Positions 1-12,287 of a DNA stretch of 64,000 nt are shown piece after piece. The notes beneath the pieces were generated by a model. It searched no databases, was not told the origin of the DNA, and was given only the letters and a program-made list of their open reading frames with translations. This DNA comes from Thermothielavioides terrestris NRRL 8126. Its lineage: Eukaryota; Ascomycota; Sordariomycetes; Sordariales; Chaetomiaceae. A program made the position numbers and the translations under genes. How positions within the stretch are numbered: position 1 is the stretch's first letter; every line of letters starts with the position of its first letter. The DNA is taken from positions 5,890,001 to 5,954,000 of the forward strand of contig NC_016457.1 of NCBI RefSeq assembly GCF_000226115.1, given 5' to 3'.

Positions 1-3000
1 TTTAGAGTATAAACGTCTTTAAGGTATATCTAACCTTATACTCGAATTCCTATCTTAGTCTCTAGTTAGAAAAGAAGTTTCCAACTAAGGTCCCTCTTTT
101 CCCTTTTAAATAGGATAATAATTCGATCTTCGTCTATTTAAACAAAGAAGATAAAAAATAAAAATATACAATGTAAAAAAAAGTGTTAAAGAGTAGTATA
201 TAAGACTTCTATAAAACAAAATGAAAAACCACTTTATCTATATTATCGTCGAGGAAACTAAAGGCAATCTCACCTTCCTTTATCTCTATCTAGTTAAAGA
301 TTCTTTCGAGACTCTTTGTTAATCTTTAGAATTGCTTCTAAATAGCTAGTTACATTAGAGATAGTAGGCGATTCTATTAGACAATCTTCTTAGAGACAAT
401 ATATATCTAGACTATCTTTCCCTCTATAAGTAAATTAACAATGATTAGGTTGCTATTATAGTAGTCAAAGGTTAAAGCGATATCCTTGACGAATAGTATA
501 CTAAGAATTGCTTTGTACCTACTAGCGATATCCTTAGTTATAAAGAAGTAAAGGTTAATACCAACTCTACCTAGATAAAGAGTGACCTAGGTCTCTTTAA
601 GGAATAGTACTAAACTATAAAGACCTTTTAAAACGACCTTAGTAGGCTAGTATAGTAATATATACTTCTTAATAACGCTTATTAAAATATAGTTATACTC
701 TAAACCAAAGTCGATTAAAGCGAGATACTTATTATAATAACCTTTCTCGAACTAGATATATAGAGTAGAAAGCGACTATACTCTTATTATTATACTAAGT
801 TCTATATACTATAAGACTAAAAGCATTAAGATAGACTTTTAGAGTAAAGTACAAATATAATCGTCAACGTCTCTAGGTAGACCCTTATAAATCTAACGCT
901 TCTAGAGGCTTCCTATATAAATACCCTATATACTATCCTTAGTAACTTCGAAGATCGCTAAAACTATCTTAGTCTAATTAGAGCAAGGACTATTAAATAT
1001 ATTTATATTGGTATATAGAGCTTATATATAGACCCTTATATCTTTTAGTATAGTAGCTAGTCTATTAAGCTTAGGAACACTAGACCCTTTGTAGTTGATA
1101 ACCTCGATATTAGCGGAAATACTCTATAGATATATAATCAAAGTGTCCTTATACTTAGGCGAGATATAGACTAAGTCGTTAAAAGTTAGACTAGTCTTCG
1201 CCTTTATTACAATATAGATTATATCCTTTATATATAAAGGCAATGTAGCAACCTTCGATATAGGCGGCTTAGACTATAGTTCCTCTTTCTTTATATAATT
1301 CACTATAGCTAGGTTCTTAAGGATAGTTATATAAAGAGGCTTTGCTAGAGATATAAGAGTACTACCTATCTAAAAGTTATTTTCTCTTTTATCTTTAGCG
1401 AACCGACGCTTAGTAGACAATGTACTTTAAAGTATAGTCTCTACTTCTTTATCCACTTCCTCTTTAGCTTCCCTCTTAGTCTAGTTAAAGAGAGGAAAAA
1501 GTAGTCGACGAAATTTATTAGCCTTTAGTATAGACTATAGGACAATCTTCTAAGTTAAGATATAACCTCCTTCTAATAAAACTATATAAAACGATAACTA
1601 ATTAAACGCTATATAATAGAAGGCGGAAGTAAGCTTAAGCTCCCCTTTATATATAAGACGATTGATCGTTGTCTAGATAGTCGTAGGCTCCTAATATAGC
1701 TTAGGCTACTAAAGGTAGTACTTATTTAGTACTAGGGATATATCTAGCTTGAATAGACAGCTATTTAAACGCTTATACTTATAATAGTACACTTAGTATA
1801 TAAGATAACTGTTATATTGTAGGCAATAGGCTACGTATATAAGGACGAGCTAGCCAATCTTATTAACCTCTTGTATACTATTAATATCTACCTTTATAAA
1901 GGTAATCGTCTCGACTAGTGCATAGCCCTTTTTACTCCTATCGTTAAGGCAATAGTCTATACTCTTATAATATATTAGACCTATAGCTATAGCTTTTATA
2001 GCTTCTATATACTTAAGGACTATAGTCAAAGTTACTATAATAGTAGTAATAGCTAAACCTTATAGGTCTACTATAGCTAGGAGAACGACTATCAATATAT
2101 ATACTAATGACAAAGCTAATACGTCTCTCTTATAAGCGGCTCTACTACTAGAAATATATCTAAAGAACCTTAATCTTATCAAGAGTAGGATTAATTCTAT
2201 ATAAACGAAGGGCCTTGATCTTCTATTTGAACTGCTTAACGATCTTCTACTTCTAGATATATAAACGCTAGAGCTAATTAGCTAGATCGTTAATATCGTT
2301 GAACGTAGATATAAGAGCTTTCTTTAGCTCCTCCTCTTCCTACTCCTATAGCTCAAGAGTTGTCTTAATAACAAGTATAGCTAGAGGCGAGTAGTATTTC
2401 TATAGATCGATCTTACGCTCGTAGGTCTTAAGAAAGAGGTCTCCTATATTAAGACCCTTCTAAAGAACATTCTAAATAAACTTAAGGAAGTCTATCTACT
2501 TCGTAATATAGATAAAGCCTTTATTGTCCTTCTTTAAGGTATACCAACGATCTTTAAAAGCTACCTAGATCTACTAATCAAATATATACTATATAGTCGA
2601 AACGATTATATACTATAGCTCCTTATAAACTTTAATAGAGGTGATAATATATATATAGTCGATCAATTCGAAGTAGTTATAAATAACCTTATCGACTAGC
2701 TAGCATCTCCCTTCGATTAGATTATAAAAGTAACCTCTGTTACTATATTGCTCTAGATCGTTGTCCTTCCAACGTTTTAAAAACTTAGCTTTAAAAGCTA
2801 TTTAGGTCTCTCGGTCCTTTTTCTCCTAATAACGGATAATAGGCTAGATTATAGTGTTGTACTAAAGCTTAAATAAGTATATATAAGTCTTGTTATTAGT
2901 AATCTAATAAGCCTTATATATTTCCTTAAAGATCTTAATCTAACGTATAGCATTCTAACTAGAGAAGTAGCTCTAAAGGCTAGCCTTTGCTAGGGTTGGA

Positions 3001-5035
3001 AAGGTCGCGCTAAACGTAATAGCGAGAATATACTCGATTATCTTCTTCAAAGCTTTAGCTTTAGAGAGACTAAAAGATATTACCGTAAGTACCTCCGTAT
3101 AGATAGACGAAGTAGAGGTATCTAACGAAGATAGAAGGGGTATCTATATCGCTTTAGCTAAGTCTTCTTCGCTTAGTATACCTTAGAAAGGCTATAAGAT
3201 AGATATATCTTTAGACTCTCTCTTAGAGATTAATATCAAGATTAATAGTATTATAAAGGTCGATAGAATTTCTAAAGCTTCTATAGACAATATATATATA
3301 TATTGCTAGAGTCTAGTCATTAGACGCTTAGCTATTGTCTTTAAGAAAGGCAACGACTATATCGATAAACTATAAAAAGACTAATATATATACTTCTATA
3401 GGAATATCGACTCCTTTAACGTCTATCTAAAGGAAAAAAACCTCTTAAGAAGCTAAGTTCCTTTAGAATATATAGTTTAGAGGCCTCAAAGGATAACTAT
3501 AGATTCTTTGCAAATTACCTAGATACCCCTAGTAACTAATATACTAAACCTAACTAATATAATAGCGATAAAAGTATAGCTCTTAAAAAGAAAAGTAAAC
3601 GTCTATACTAAGACCTTATATCTAATATAAAATAGTACTAGATATACTATTAAAAGGAGCTAAGTATCGTAAAGGTATAGCTCTAAGTTTAGAAGCTTAT
3701 AAATAGCTACTATACTTAACCACTTTTATAACTAGTTTAGCTAGACCAAAGAAGAAAATAATAATCAATAAAAATTCTACCCTTATCTCTACTTAAAAGG
3801 ATAGAACTATCGTCTTTTGATTAGACTAGTGTTTTACAATTGCTATATCGATAATAACGAAGCCTCAATAGGTCTTTAAAGTATTAGGGATAACGAAATA
3901 TCTTTTTAATACCCTATACTATCTAGGCAAAGGAAGGTCTCCTAGGACAAGGTCTTAATAGACCCCTAAAATGTATACGCCTTAATAGGTTTCTACGCCT
4001 TCTAAAGATACTAGTATTAATATACCGAAGCCTCAATAGGTTGGCTAAGTCGTCGTTGTATAGCTATCAATATAGCATTATATAGTTTTATAATCTTAGA
4101 AGACTTCGTAGTCTATACTATCCTATTTAGATATAGAGCTAAGCTCCTCTTTAATTAAGCCCCTATTTAAAATAGTGTAAAACCTCTATACTAACCTACC
4201 CTACTATACCTAGGACTAAACGTACGAGATAGCTCCTAAAGGAATATAATATCCCTTTAGACAAATAAAGATAGTGTATATCAAATAGTAGAAAGGATAT
4301 CTTCTAAAAGGAAGATATATAGCTTAGGTATATCTAGTAGAATATAGTAGAAAGACAAGAGACAATAAGAATATAGTTAGAGCTTAATAGCTCGAATACC
4401 TATCGTCTAGACAGAGATAGAACAACGAAAAGAGAGGCTTAACAGCCCTTTTAAAAGAAGGAGAACCACTAACGTAGTGTCAACGAACGTATATTAACAA
4501 CTGCTTGATGTCTTGCTTAATAACGAAGAAGATAGGCTTAGCCTACTTAAATATATATGATTAGAGGGCTAGACCCCCTAACAACGAATGCAACGTACTA
4601 AAACGAACAGAAAAACTAGGTCCCTATATCTAGGTAGTCTATTACCCCAATTCACTACGAGACTACGATTTCACAGTTTTACCTTAGTTTGAATTTCACA
4701 CTTATCTAAGGGGCTTAAGCTAAGGGCTGTAGGTTAAAGAATAGAGAAAAGAAGTAAGAGCAATCTTCTAAGTAGAAAATCATTTTTAAAGAAAATGATC
4801 TTTAAGTTAGAAAAAAGGCTTAACTTTAAAATCTTCCTATAAATCTAAGATATATATAATAAAAAAGTAGTATAGTGATGATTTTACTATTAAATATATA
4901 ATTAATCTAAGTAATTCTTATACTATATAATAATTTTAGCTCTATAATTATAGTAGTAATCGTTTTTATAATATAAAGTATATTGTAAACTAGAAAACCA
5001 TTTTAGTTCTAGGAAACTATAATAGAGATTATTTT
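1..5035. repeat. AT-rich, RIP-degraded repeat block without genes
   Basis: The block is strikingly AT-rich and built from TA-rich words such as ctatata and tatag. CpA and TpG are almost absent while CpG persists, which is the classic outcome of repeat-induced point mutation (C to T, preferentially at CpA). No frame longer than a few dozen codons survives, so no protein can be named. The block is probably a transposon relic that runs off the left edge of the window. Its part at about 4150-4625 aligns by eye with the GC-normal stretch at 28950-29405, differing mainly by C/T and G/A transitions. I could not decide whether the element was an LTR or non-LTR retroelement or a DNA transposon. The change to normal composition near 5035 is sharp. 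Confidence 0.85.
4150..4625. repeat. RIP-mutated copy of a dispersed repeat (partner at 28950-29405)
   Basis: Shared anchor words in the same order and orientation link this stretch to 28950-29405: accaacctacc/actaacctacc, gtgtacgtc/gtgtatatc, tctagtggtgg/tctagtagaat, tcaacagccct/ttaacagccct, agaaggaaaaccac/agaaggagaaccac, aagatcggcc/aagataggct, and gaatgcaacg in both. Where the copies differ, this one mostly has T for C or A for G. This is therefore the mutated member of the pair. Confidence 0.75.
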
Positions 5036-5060
5036 GCCACCCCCCCCTAGCGCGCTAAGG

Positions 5061-5346
5061 TAGTTGCGTACCCTACAGCACCTACAGTTGTATACCTTGC
5101 GGCACCTATAGTTACGTACCCTGCGGTACCCACAGTTACGTACCCTGCGGCACCCACAGTTGCGCACCCTGCCTACGGCAGCCACAGTGTACACCTGCCT
5201 GCGGCAGCCACAGTTGTGCACCCTGCCTGCGGCAGCCACAGTTATACACCCTGCCTACGGTAGCTATAGTTGTACACCCTACCTGTGGCAGCCATAGTTG
5301 TGCACCCTACCTGCAGCAGCCACAGTTGTGCACCCTATCTGTGGCT
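5061..5346. repeat. Degenerate 24/28-bp minisatellite
   Basis: About eleven tandem units run from here. The left units are about 24 bp (gttacgtaccctgcgg plus a short cccaca tail). The right units are 28 bp (gttgtgcaccctgcctgcgg followed by cagccaca), the longer form carrying an extra cctg. Units differ mostly by transitions (gcagccac versus gtagctat), as expected if RIP or cytosine deamination has acted. The array marks the border between the AT-rich block and GC-normal DNA. Chance short frames through it are not genes. Confidence 0.8.
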
Positions 5347-6010
5347 TATATACGCCCTGCCTATAGCTCCTAGAGGTATTGCAAGGTGTAAGGTAGCTCA
5401 AATATCTTTAATTGCATAGAGCGAGGGGCGATTCTTAAAATCGGGTTGTAGCGGGGTAAGCTGGTTGCTATGGCGATTGTTCGGCTAGCGGTCAGTTGCA
5501 AACGGGTTTAGGTTAATGGACAGTGAAGGATTTGGAGCGCCGTAGTCATCATAATCCTCGCGCTTGTCCCATTGGTGTATTGGCGAATACGCACCCATAC
5601 GCACCTGCATAATCGCTCCACCCACTGCCGGGAAGCCATCACTTAGCGGAGTTGCTAGTTACCTTAGCGCCACCAAAAGCAACACAGACAACAGGTTCAG
5701 CTTGGACAGTAAGCAAGAGGTACGCGGTTTAAAAAGCTGGCCTTGAGACCGAGGCGGGTGGAGGGAAGTTGAATCTAATTGAATCTAATCAACGTTAAGC
5801 ATCTCCAGTGCCCGAGAGAATACAAGAAGAGCACATAACGTTGACGGCTCCCCTTGATAGGAATCCGACTTCAGTGGCGGTCTACGGAGTACGGGCTACC
5901 ATCTTACATGCCGTACGTTAGTTACCTGTACACAGTAGCATATTGCTGATGCCAAGCACCACCCGGCTTCAAGAGAGGCGCAGCGTCCCTGACTTAGTTA
6001 GCCCGAAATG
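5347..6010. other. Intergenic stretch, nothing recognisable
   Basis: Composition is intermediate and no ATG-started frame longer than about 60 codons is present. I see no tRNA, no conserved motif and no clear repeat apart from the edge of the MITE-like element that follows. Confidence 0.5.
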
Positions 6011-6423
6011 GGGTCGACGTTAAAGAGGTCCCGCCAAGACTAATTTCGGAGACTGCCGCTTACAAGTATTTACAATCGCCACGGGGTAAGCGGGGCTACA
6101 ACGACTTCGAGCAACATCAACAACGAACAATTGCAAAGACTCGTCGCAACAACTTTATATAGCTTCACGAAACCTCAACCAAATCGAAAAAAAAGAAAAG
6201 GAGGATAACCCGCACCCTAACCTTAACTCGTATCCTAACCTTAACCCGAATCCTAACTAGTGGGGGGCTGGCGCCGCCCCCCGTACCCCCGGCGAACTAA
6301 CCGCTTAAACGCCTTGGCGATAGTGCAAACGCCTTGGCGATCGGGGTTGCGTAAAAACGTTGTAAAAACATTGCCGACAATTGGCCGAAATTAGTCTTGG
6401 CGGGACCTCTTTAACGTCCACCC
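6011..6423. mobile_element. MITE-like non-autonomous DNA transposon
   Basis: Positions 6016-6049 and 6385-6418 are perfect 34-bp inverted repeats. The left one begins gacgttaaagaggtcccgcc and the right one ends with its complement. With one mismatch the repeats extend to 6011-6049 and 6385-6423. The nine bases cccgaaatg occur on both sides (6002-6010 and 6421-6429), as a target-site duplication would, although the last three overlap the extended inverted repeat. The roughly 335-bp interior has no coding capacity. It holds telomere-like cctaacctta words (about 6215-6258), a GC palindrome around ctggcgccgc (6262-6282), and a direct repeat aaacgccttggcgat (about 6305-6343). Size, long TIRs and a 9-bp duplication would fit a Mutator-type MITE, which is an inference. 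Confidence 0.75.
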
Positions 6424-6698
6424 GAAATGGCTCTAGAACATTGGACGAGCTCAATTCCAAATACCTTCACTGGGGAGGGCTGTGCTTCAAGACCAAGTTG
6501 CTGATTGTTCCGCAGTGGTTGGTTCACTGAGTAATGCCGCGATGCTGATCGGGGATAAGACAAAGTCATTCGGGATGACATAAAAACTCACAGAGAAACG
6601 CGTTTTAACTACACTTCAACAAACTAATTACAGTCTGACTACTCACGACCCTCATGTTCAGAGCGCCGAGGCGATAGTTGGCTTTTTCCGTGGCTTCG

Positions 6699-8545
6699 AT
6701 GTTTGACTCGACGCCATCGCACAATATGGCCCTCGCAGACGAAGCATCAGGGGTGGAGAGCAACAAGGCGAAGGCCAACCCCAAGTCGCGCAGACCACAC
6801 AAGAAGTCGCGGTTCGGCTGCACAAGATGCAAAGCGCGCAGGATAAAGGTATGCAATGCGTGTTGCAACCCGTAGGCAAACATGCGAGGTGTCTCTCCGC
6901 CGTCGAGTCTATGACTATTTGGGCAGAACACTGACAAAGCGCGGCCGGGCGATATTAGTGCGACGAGCTCACGCCGCGGTGCTCGCGATGCAGGAAGATG
7001 GACCTGACGTGCCTCTACCTCAGAAGAGCCGACCGGTGGCGGAGTGACACGGGGGACAGCGGGCACAGCGGGCCCAGCGAGGACGGCGGAAGCCCGCAGT
7101 CATGCACATCGCCGGATAGAAGCTGGCTCGACTGGTCGGCCGTGCGAGCACAGGCGGCGCGGATGCTGGAGCCGGCCGAGTTCGAGCTCCTGGAGCACTA
7201 TCTGGAGCACACGAGCAGCGATCCGACTGGGGAGCCTGAGGACCAGTACACGCTGCGCGTCGGGATCCCGACGCTGGCCTGCCAGAGCAAGCCGCTGATG
7301 CTCTCTGTGCTGGCTTTCGCGGCCGTGTGCAAGTGCAGCGACATCATCAGCCAGCCGGTGGTGTCCCTCGAGGACCGCGGGCGTGTGCAGGAGCTGCTGT
7401 CGGTCGCTGACGGCTACCATCTCGCGTCGCTCCGCGAGATCCAGGCGACCCTGCACGAGCCCAAGAGGAACTACGACCACGTGCTTGCCAACGCCGGCAT
7501 TATGGGCATGTACGGGTCGGGCAGCCACTGCATGCGCATCTGGCTGGCCAAGACACGGCCAGCCCTGAATGACCGACAGCTGTGCGACTATCTGACGCCC
7601 GAGTATGCCCAGTGGATCCGCCTCTTCCGCGCCGTCCGCCTGGCCTATGCGGGACTGCTCACCAACGCTCACGGACCGCCCAGTCCGGATGTGCCGCCCG
7701 AATACGGGCATCCGTCTCCGGGTAGAGCGGCGCATACCACCCATGCCGCCGTCGCGAACCACCCTCTGGGACCCATCTTGGCCGCCACGGTGCACTCAGC
7801 CCTAGCACGGCTGCACGAAAAAGCGGGCGAGATTGCTGTCGCGCAGGAGGAGGCGGCCGGCTACCGCAGCCCGGAGCTGCAGACGTGTTTCACCGCGCTG
7901 GCCATCCTCGGCAACATCGTGGCCCAGACCTTTGGCAGCGGCAGCGGTGGCGAGGGCCACCACTGGGACGAGGGGGACGCCATCGACAACCCTGCGCCCC
8001 TGGCGGATCAGCTCGCAGAGATATCAGAGATATCGCCCTGGCTGCGCAGATACGTGGCCAGCATCTCGTCCGTGGTCCCCTCGCGGCTCCCGCGACGGAT
8101 CATTATGTCGTTCGTGCACAAGGTGCCAGGCCGCTATCTGGCGCTCCTCGAGGAGATGCTCGTCGACCTTGCAAAGCCGCACCCCCACTCCCAACCCGAC
8201 CAGATCGACATCCGACTCGATCACATTGACCTCCAACTCGACCAAATCGACCTGGGGGCTGCACATGGCGCAAGCGACAGCAGGGAAGGGGAAGGGGAAG
8301 AAGAGCGGGCCGAAGACCCCAGCATCGCGCACCAGCTCGCCATCGACATCTTCGCGCACTGGCTGGTGCTGGTGCTGCTGCTGGACAACGTGTGGTGGAT
8401 CGGCGGCATCGGGGCCTGGGAGCTGGGCCGCCTCGTCGCGCTGCGGCGGGACCCGCGCTGGCGCGCCTGTCTGTGGAATCGAGACCGCGACTGGTGGCCC
8501 GAGAGCATGTGCGAGGTCAGCCGGCTGCTGGAGAAGCACCGGTAG
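6699..8545 (+). CDS. Zn(II)2Cys6 fungal transcription factor
   Basis: Two exons, 6699-6848 and 6959-8545; the intron 6849-6958 has gtatgc, ctgac and tattag. The protein is 578 residues. Splicing completes the binuclear zinc cluster Cys41-X2-Cys44-X6-Cys51-X6-Cys58-X2-Cys61-X6-Cys68 with the family signature KCDE and Pro after the third Cys. This DNA-binding head is preceded by a basic stretch (SRRPHKKSRFG). The remainder (about 100-578) is mostly helical and resembles the middle region of fungal C6 regulators; residues about 445-460 are an acidic Glu-rich linker. The frame upstream of 6699 is open only from a non-ATG codon, so ATG 6699 is the start. It should act in the nucleus as a DNA-binding regulator. 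Targets cannot be told from the sequence, and neighbours give no pathway context. Confidence 0.85.
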
Positions 8546-9059
8546 GGGAGATATGGAGCTGGTTATTCTTGAGCTGAGTGAGACCAGCGCCTCCTCTTGG
8601 TCAAGGCCTGCGGTGCATACAGCTCCGCAGCGCAAAAGGCCAGCTTCTTGAGCCCGATAATCTCTCAGCATTGTGGCCGGTTTGAAAACTCCCGCGAGGT
8701 TCTGTCTTACCGTCTTCGCTGACAACTTAGCGATAATTATCCTTTATTCGTTGCACACGTGCTTTGTCTGGCGTCGTGCTCCTAGGATGGTGCAACAGTC
8801 CCCAAGTGCGCACTGGCCGAGGACGATAGAGAGCCTATGAACAGTTTCATTGTTCTTTTTGTCACGTCTGTGGCATTGGACAACCTACGAAGCTGTTCGC
8901 CTGCAGCTCGCCATCGTCCACTTGTATTACAGACCGGCTGCCCCTGTCCCGGCAGCGAAACTGAGACATTTCAGACAAACTCTCGGCCACAACCGATCCA
9001 CGACACGTCAAACTATCCATCTCTATCAGCCCCTAATCTGACCCAACCAAAACATCCCA
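8546..9059. other. Intergenic: 3' end of the regulator and 5' leader of the next gene
   Basis: No gene recognised. The last 150 bases are CA-rich and pyrimidine-rich, as in fungal 5' leaders, and run into the ATG at 9060. Confidence 0.4.
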
Positions 9060-9848
9060 ATGTCTCCGAAACATACATCCCATTTCACCATGCCCTCCAA
9101 CTTCACCATCCGCCCACCCCCGGACGCCGCCGCCCAAGCGGCCGCCTACCAAGCCCTCGAGCAGGAGGAGTACGAGGAGGCCCAGCCGCCAGGGACCACG
9201 CCCCCCGCCTCTCCCGCCCCAACCACAACCACAACCTCAACCACAACCGAGGAAGCTCTAACCCGCCCGCTCACCAACGACGAGCTCACGCCGCTCTCGA
9301 TCGCCATCAAGCGGACGCAGGCGGCCCGAGCCCGCCTGGCGACGGCGCACGAAGGGTGGGTGCTCGCGGCGCGGGCGCTCCTGCTGGCGGGCCTGCTCCG
9401 CCCGCGCCCGCCCCCCCGGGCCCGGGCCCGGCAGCCTAGCGGCGACGGCGTGCGGGGGGAGGGGGAGCAGGGCGGCGGCGAGCAGCTGGACGCGCGGGGC
9501 GAGATGCAGGCGTTCGGCGACGCCATCTGCGGGCGGTACGCGGCGGCGTCGTTCCTGTCGCGGGTGCTGGTGGACATGGAGCCGGCGGACTGGTTCGGGC
9601 GCGGGCGGCGGTTCGACGACACGCTCCGGCGGCTTAAGACGCTCAAGGGCCTGGAGGCGAGCCTGGTCTGCTGGGAGGAGGTGCTGCTGCGGCTGATGGA
9701 TTTTGCGGAGGGCTTGGGCGGCGGCGCGGGGGGGAAGGAGGAGGAGGAGGAGGGAAAGAAACAGGGGAAGGGGGTGGGTCAGGATCTTGAAGAGGAGTTG
9801 AGGAGGGTGTTGATCAGGTGGCGGAGGGGCGTGCCTAGTAGGCCGTAG
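9060..9848 (+). CDS. Hypothetical protein, low-complexity with charged C-terminus
   Basis: A single open frame of 262 residues starts at ATG 9060; a second ATG at 9090 (MPSNFTIRPPP) has an equally good context. Strong third-position G/C supports coding. Residues about 30-70 are acidic then Thr/Pro-rich. Residues 75-110 and 145-215 look helical (LTPLSIAIKRTQAARARLA; FLSRVLVDMEPADWFGRG). A Glu/Lys-rich stretch near 230-250 precedes a basic tail. No signal peptide or membrane segment is visible, and I do not recognise a family. It is probably a lineage-restricted ascomycete protein. An overlapping antisense frame is a by-product of GC-rich codons. Confidence 0.6.
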   Translation: MSPKHTSHFTMPSNFTIRPPPDAAAQAAAYQALEQEEYEEAQPPGTTPPASPAPTTTTTSTTTEEALTRPLTNDELTPLSIAIKRTQAARARLATAHEGWVLAARALLLAGLLRPRPPPRARARQPSGDGVRGEGEQGGGEQLDARGEMQAFGDAICGRYAAASFLSRVLVDMEPADWFGRGRRFDDTLRRLKTLKGLEASLVCWEEVLLRLMDFAEGLGGGAGGKEEEEEGKKQGKGVGQDLEEELRRVLIRWRRGVPSRP

Positions 9849-12287
9849 GAGGGAGATATCTTGATGAGTCCGGGGGCCAAGGTCAAGGGAGGAGGGAACC
9901 CCGTGTGACAGGTTATCCAACACTACGCCGCCTAGCTTGCTGTGTTCGCAATGGCCATTCCTCCTCTGGATGGCCACAGTATTATCTTTGTCAAACAACT
10001 GAGCAGGGGGTGCTGAACACGAGTATGGAGGGGACGGACGTGAAGTGAAGCTAGGGTAACGGAAGGTGAGGGTAGTTCCTTGCAAAATACAGACAACAAG
10101 TTACCAAACGCCAGCAGTCTTCCTAGTGGTTGCTTGGGAGTAGCAGTGATACATTCCTCCCCTTTTCATCGAGACCAAGCAACTGTTATGTCCGGACAGG
10201 CATTAACATCAAGTTCCGGACCCAGCCTTCTCGGTGCGCGAACCATGCGGCTCGCTGGTAGCCAACCCACCCGGATGGGAAATCAAAACAACAGTCCGGC
10301 GTGATGCGCGGTGGTGGAAGGGGGGTTAGGGGACCACGACTCGGCCCGGTCCAATCGGTGGGTCTCCGGGAGAGGCCGCATCGGTCACCTCAAACACCAG
10401 TTCATCATGCAGGTAGCACAAGCAAGGCGCTGCATGCACGCCACCGGTGGATCCCTGATTGGGATGTTGACGAGACGAGGCTCAACTCTCAACTGCTAAA
10501 TCAAGAAGAGCTGTAGGATGGAGATGGAAGAGACCATGCCCAAAACACACACACATCTTGGAGCCGCCAATGAACTCGTCCCGGTCATTCCTGGCCTGCA
10601 TTGTTTCCTTGCGGAGTGTCACGGCATGAGTCCATCGCCTCGGCACGCACCAGCCTCCCAGATGTTGCTCCCAAGTCGAGTGGATGCTGTTGATCCACGC
10701 TCAAACAAAGCATACTTTTGAGTTAGCAACGAAAGACTGTCCGAGGAGGTTTTGTTAGCGTAGGCAACTCCAGTCCGCATTACTCCAAGCGGCAGTTGAT
10801 GGAAAGGGGCTGTGGGCAGGAGATGGAAACAACGGCAACGGAATGGTGGCTGATCACACGGTGGACTGCCAAGCAGAGAACAGCAAAGGCGTCTGCGCCT
10901 GGCGTTTCCAGCGTGTTTGACCATGGATGGAATACGTCCCGTTTCCTGGCCTCTTTACGTTGGGCCAGCGTGAGATAACACACACACTGGACAGCACGAT
11001 GGTAAGGCTGAGCCGAGCAGAGCACCAAACCTGAACGATAGAAAAACCCAGCAGAAACCCAGGAGCTGCCCGCAAGCTTGTCACTGATCTCCAAAGCGAG
11101 TGCTCGTCCTTTCACCGACCCCCCTACCCAATCAATAACCTGCCCATTGTGCCAAATCGTGTCAGCAAGTCACCAACCCGCTGCCAAATGTCTCGCCTGT
11201 TCCTACATCTCACAAGGACGGCCCTTCCCCCGCTTACCCGTTCAGGGGAGGTGCCCTGTGCGGAGAGCCTGGGCTGCCAGACCGTATGGTCCTTTACCCC
11301 CTCTCCGAGAACATGCCGGAAAGGGAAGAGCCGAAGGGAACTGACGAACACAAACAGCTTGCCATCGTGCTCCCTCCATGTCGACGTCCCAGCCTCCCGC
11401 ACGTTGCCGAATACTCCCAATATGCTTCGCGTCGTCCGCCGCACGGTTGGCGGCCGAGGGACCGGCTGCCGGCCCACAAGCGGGACAAGGGCCGGGGCGG
11501 GGGTGACGCCCCTCCCGCGTGCGTGCCGACCCCGAAGAGCAGGGAGGAGAGGAAGAGACGGCCGCCGAAAAGGGCGTGGTGACAGAGATCGGCGGCCGGC
11601 TGCTGTCGCGCGGCAGTCCGTGGGAGAGAACTGGGAGAAGAGGGGTGGGGCTTGAGCTTTTGCTTGTTGCGCTCCACGGTGCAGGCGTCGTGGATAAACG
11701 GAGCAGCGGTTGGCGTTTCTGTCACGTTACTCGCTGGGCGCGTTTTTGGTACCTAATATAATGAGACGAAGGTGTGTGCGCAACCCTCCGTTAACCCGCC
11801 GCCTTGCTGCCGCCCCCTCAGCGCTCGCCAAGGCAATCCAGTTGGAATCTGCGGGACCTGACGACACACACGGTCGGGCTCTAAGGAAGAAACGGTGACG
11901 TCGTCTATGGACCTGGGCCTTAAAGAGGATGTCAAGCACCACGCCGCCCCGACAGCGGAGAGTCATGGGGTCAGCATGCGAGCTTGTCCCGGCCCCTGGC
12001 GGGGGCATGGGCAACTCTGTGAGGGGACAGCGGGAGGATAGCGGTGACAAGGCACTCAACTGGAAGGTTTCGACTGGGAGGCGGGCATGTCAGCCATCTC
12101 CCCAAGATGTGTCCAGCACCAACAACCGGCTCGGCGCCAATTACTGTCTATGCCGGTCGGCAGGATGGCACGTAGCCGCATGTGAATATACACAGGCACC
12201 CTCCTGGGCGTATTCCGCATGTCTTGTGTGTCCTCCTCCTCTCGCCCGGCCTGCCGCCACTCACGGTCCAACCAGATATCTGTCTCC
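9849..12287. other. 2.4-kb gene-poor interval
   Basis: Several ATG frames of 60-150 codons exist on both strands but none has a recognisable domain, consistent codon bias or paired splice sites. It may hold 5'/3' UTRs and regulatory DNA of the flanking genes. I see no RNA gene. Confidence 0.4.

Noticed and set aside
6215..6258. Telomere-like cctaaccttaa words
   Set aside because: Degenerate, only a few units, and located inside the MITE; not a chromosome end or a healed break.
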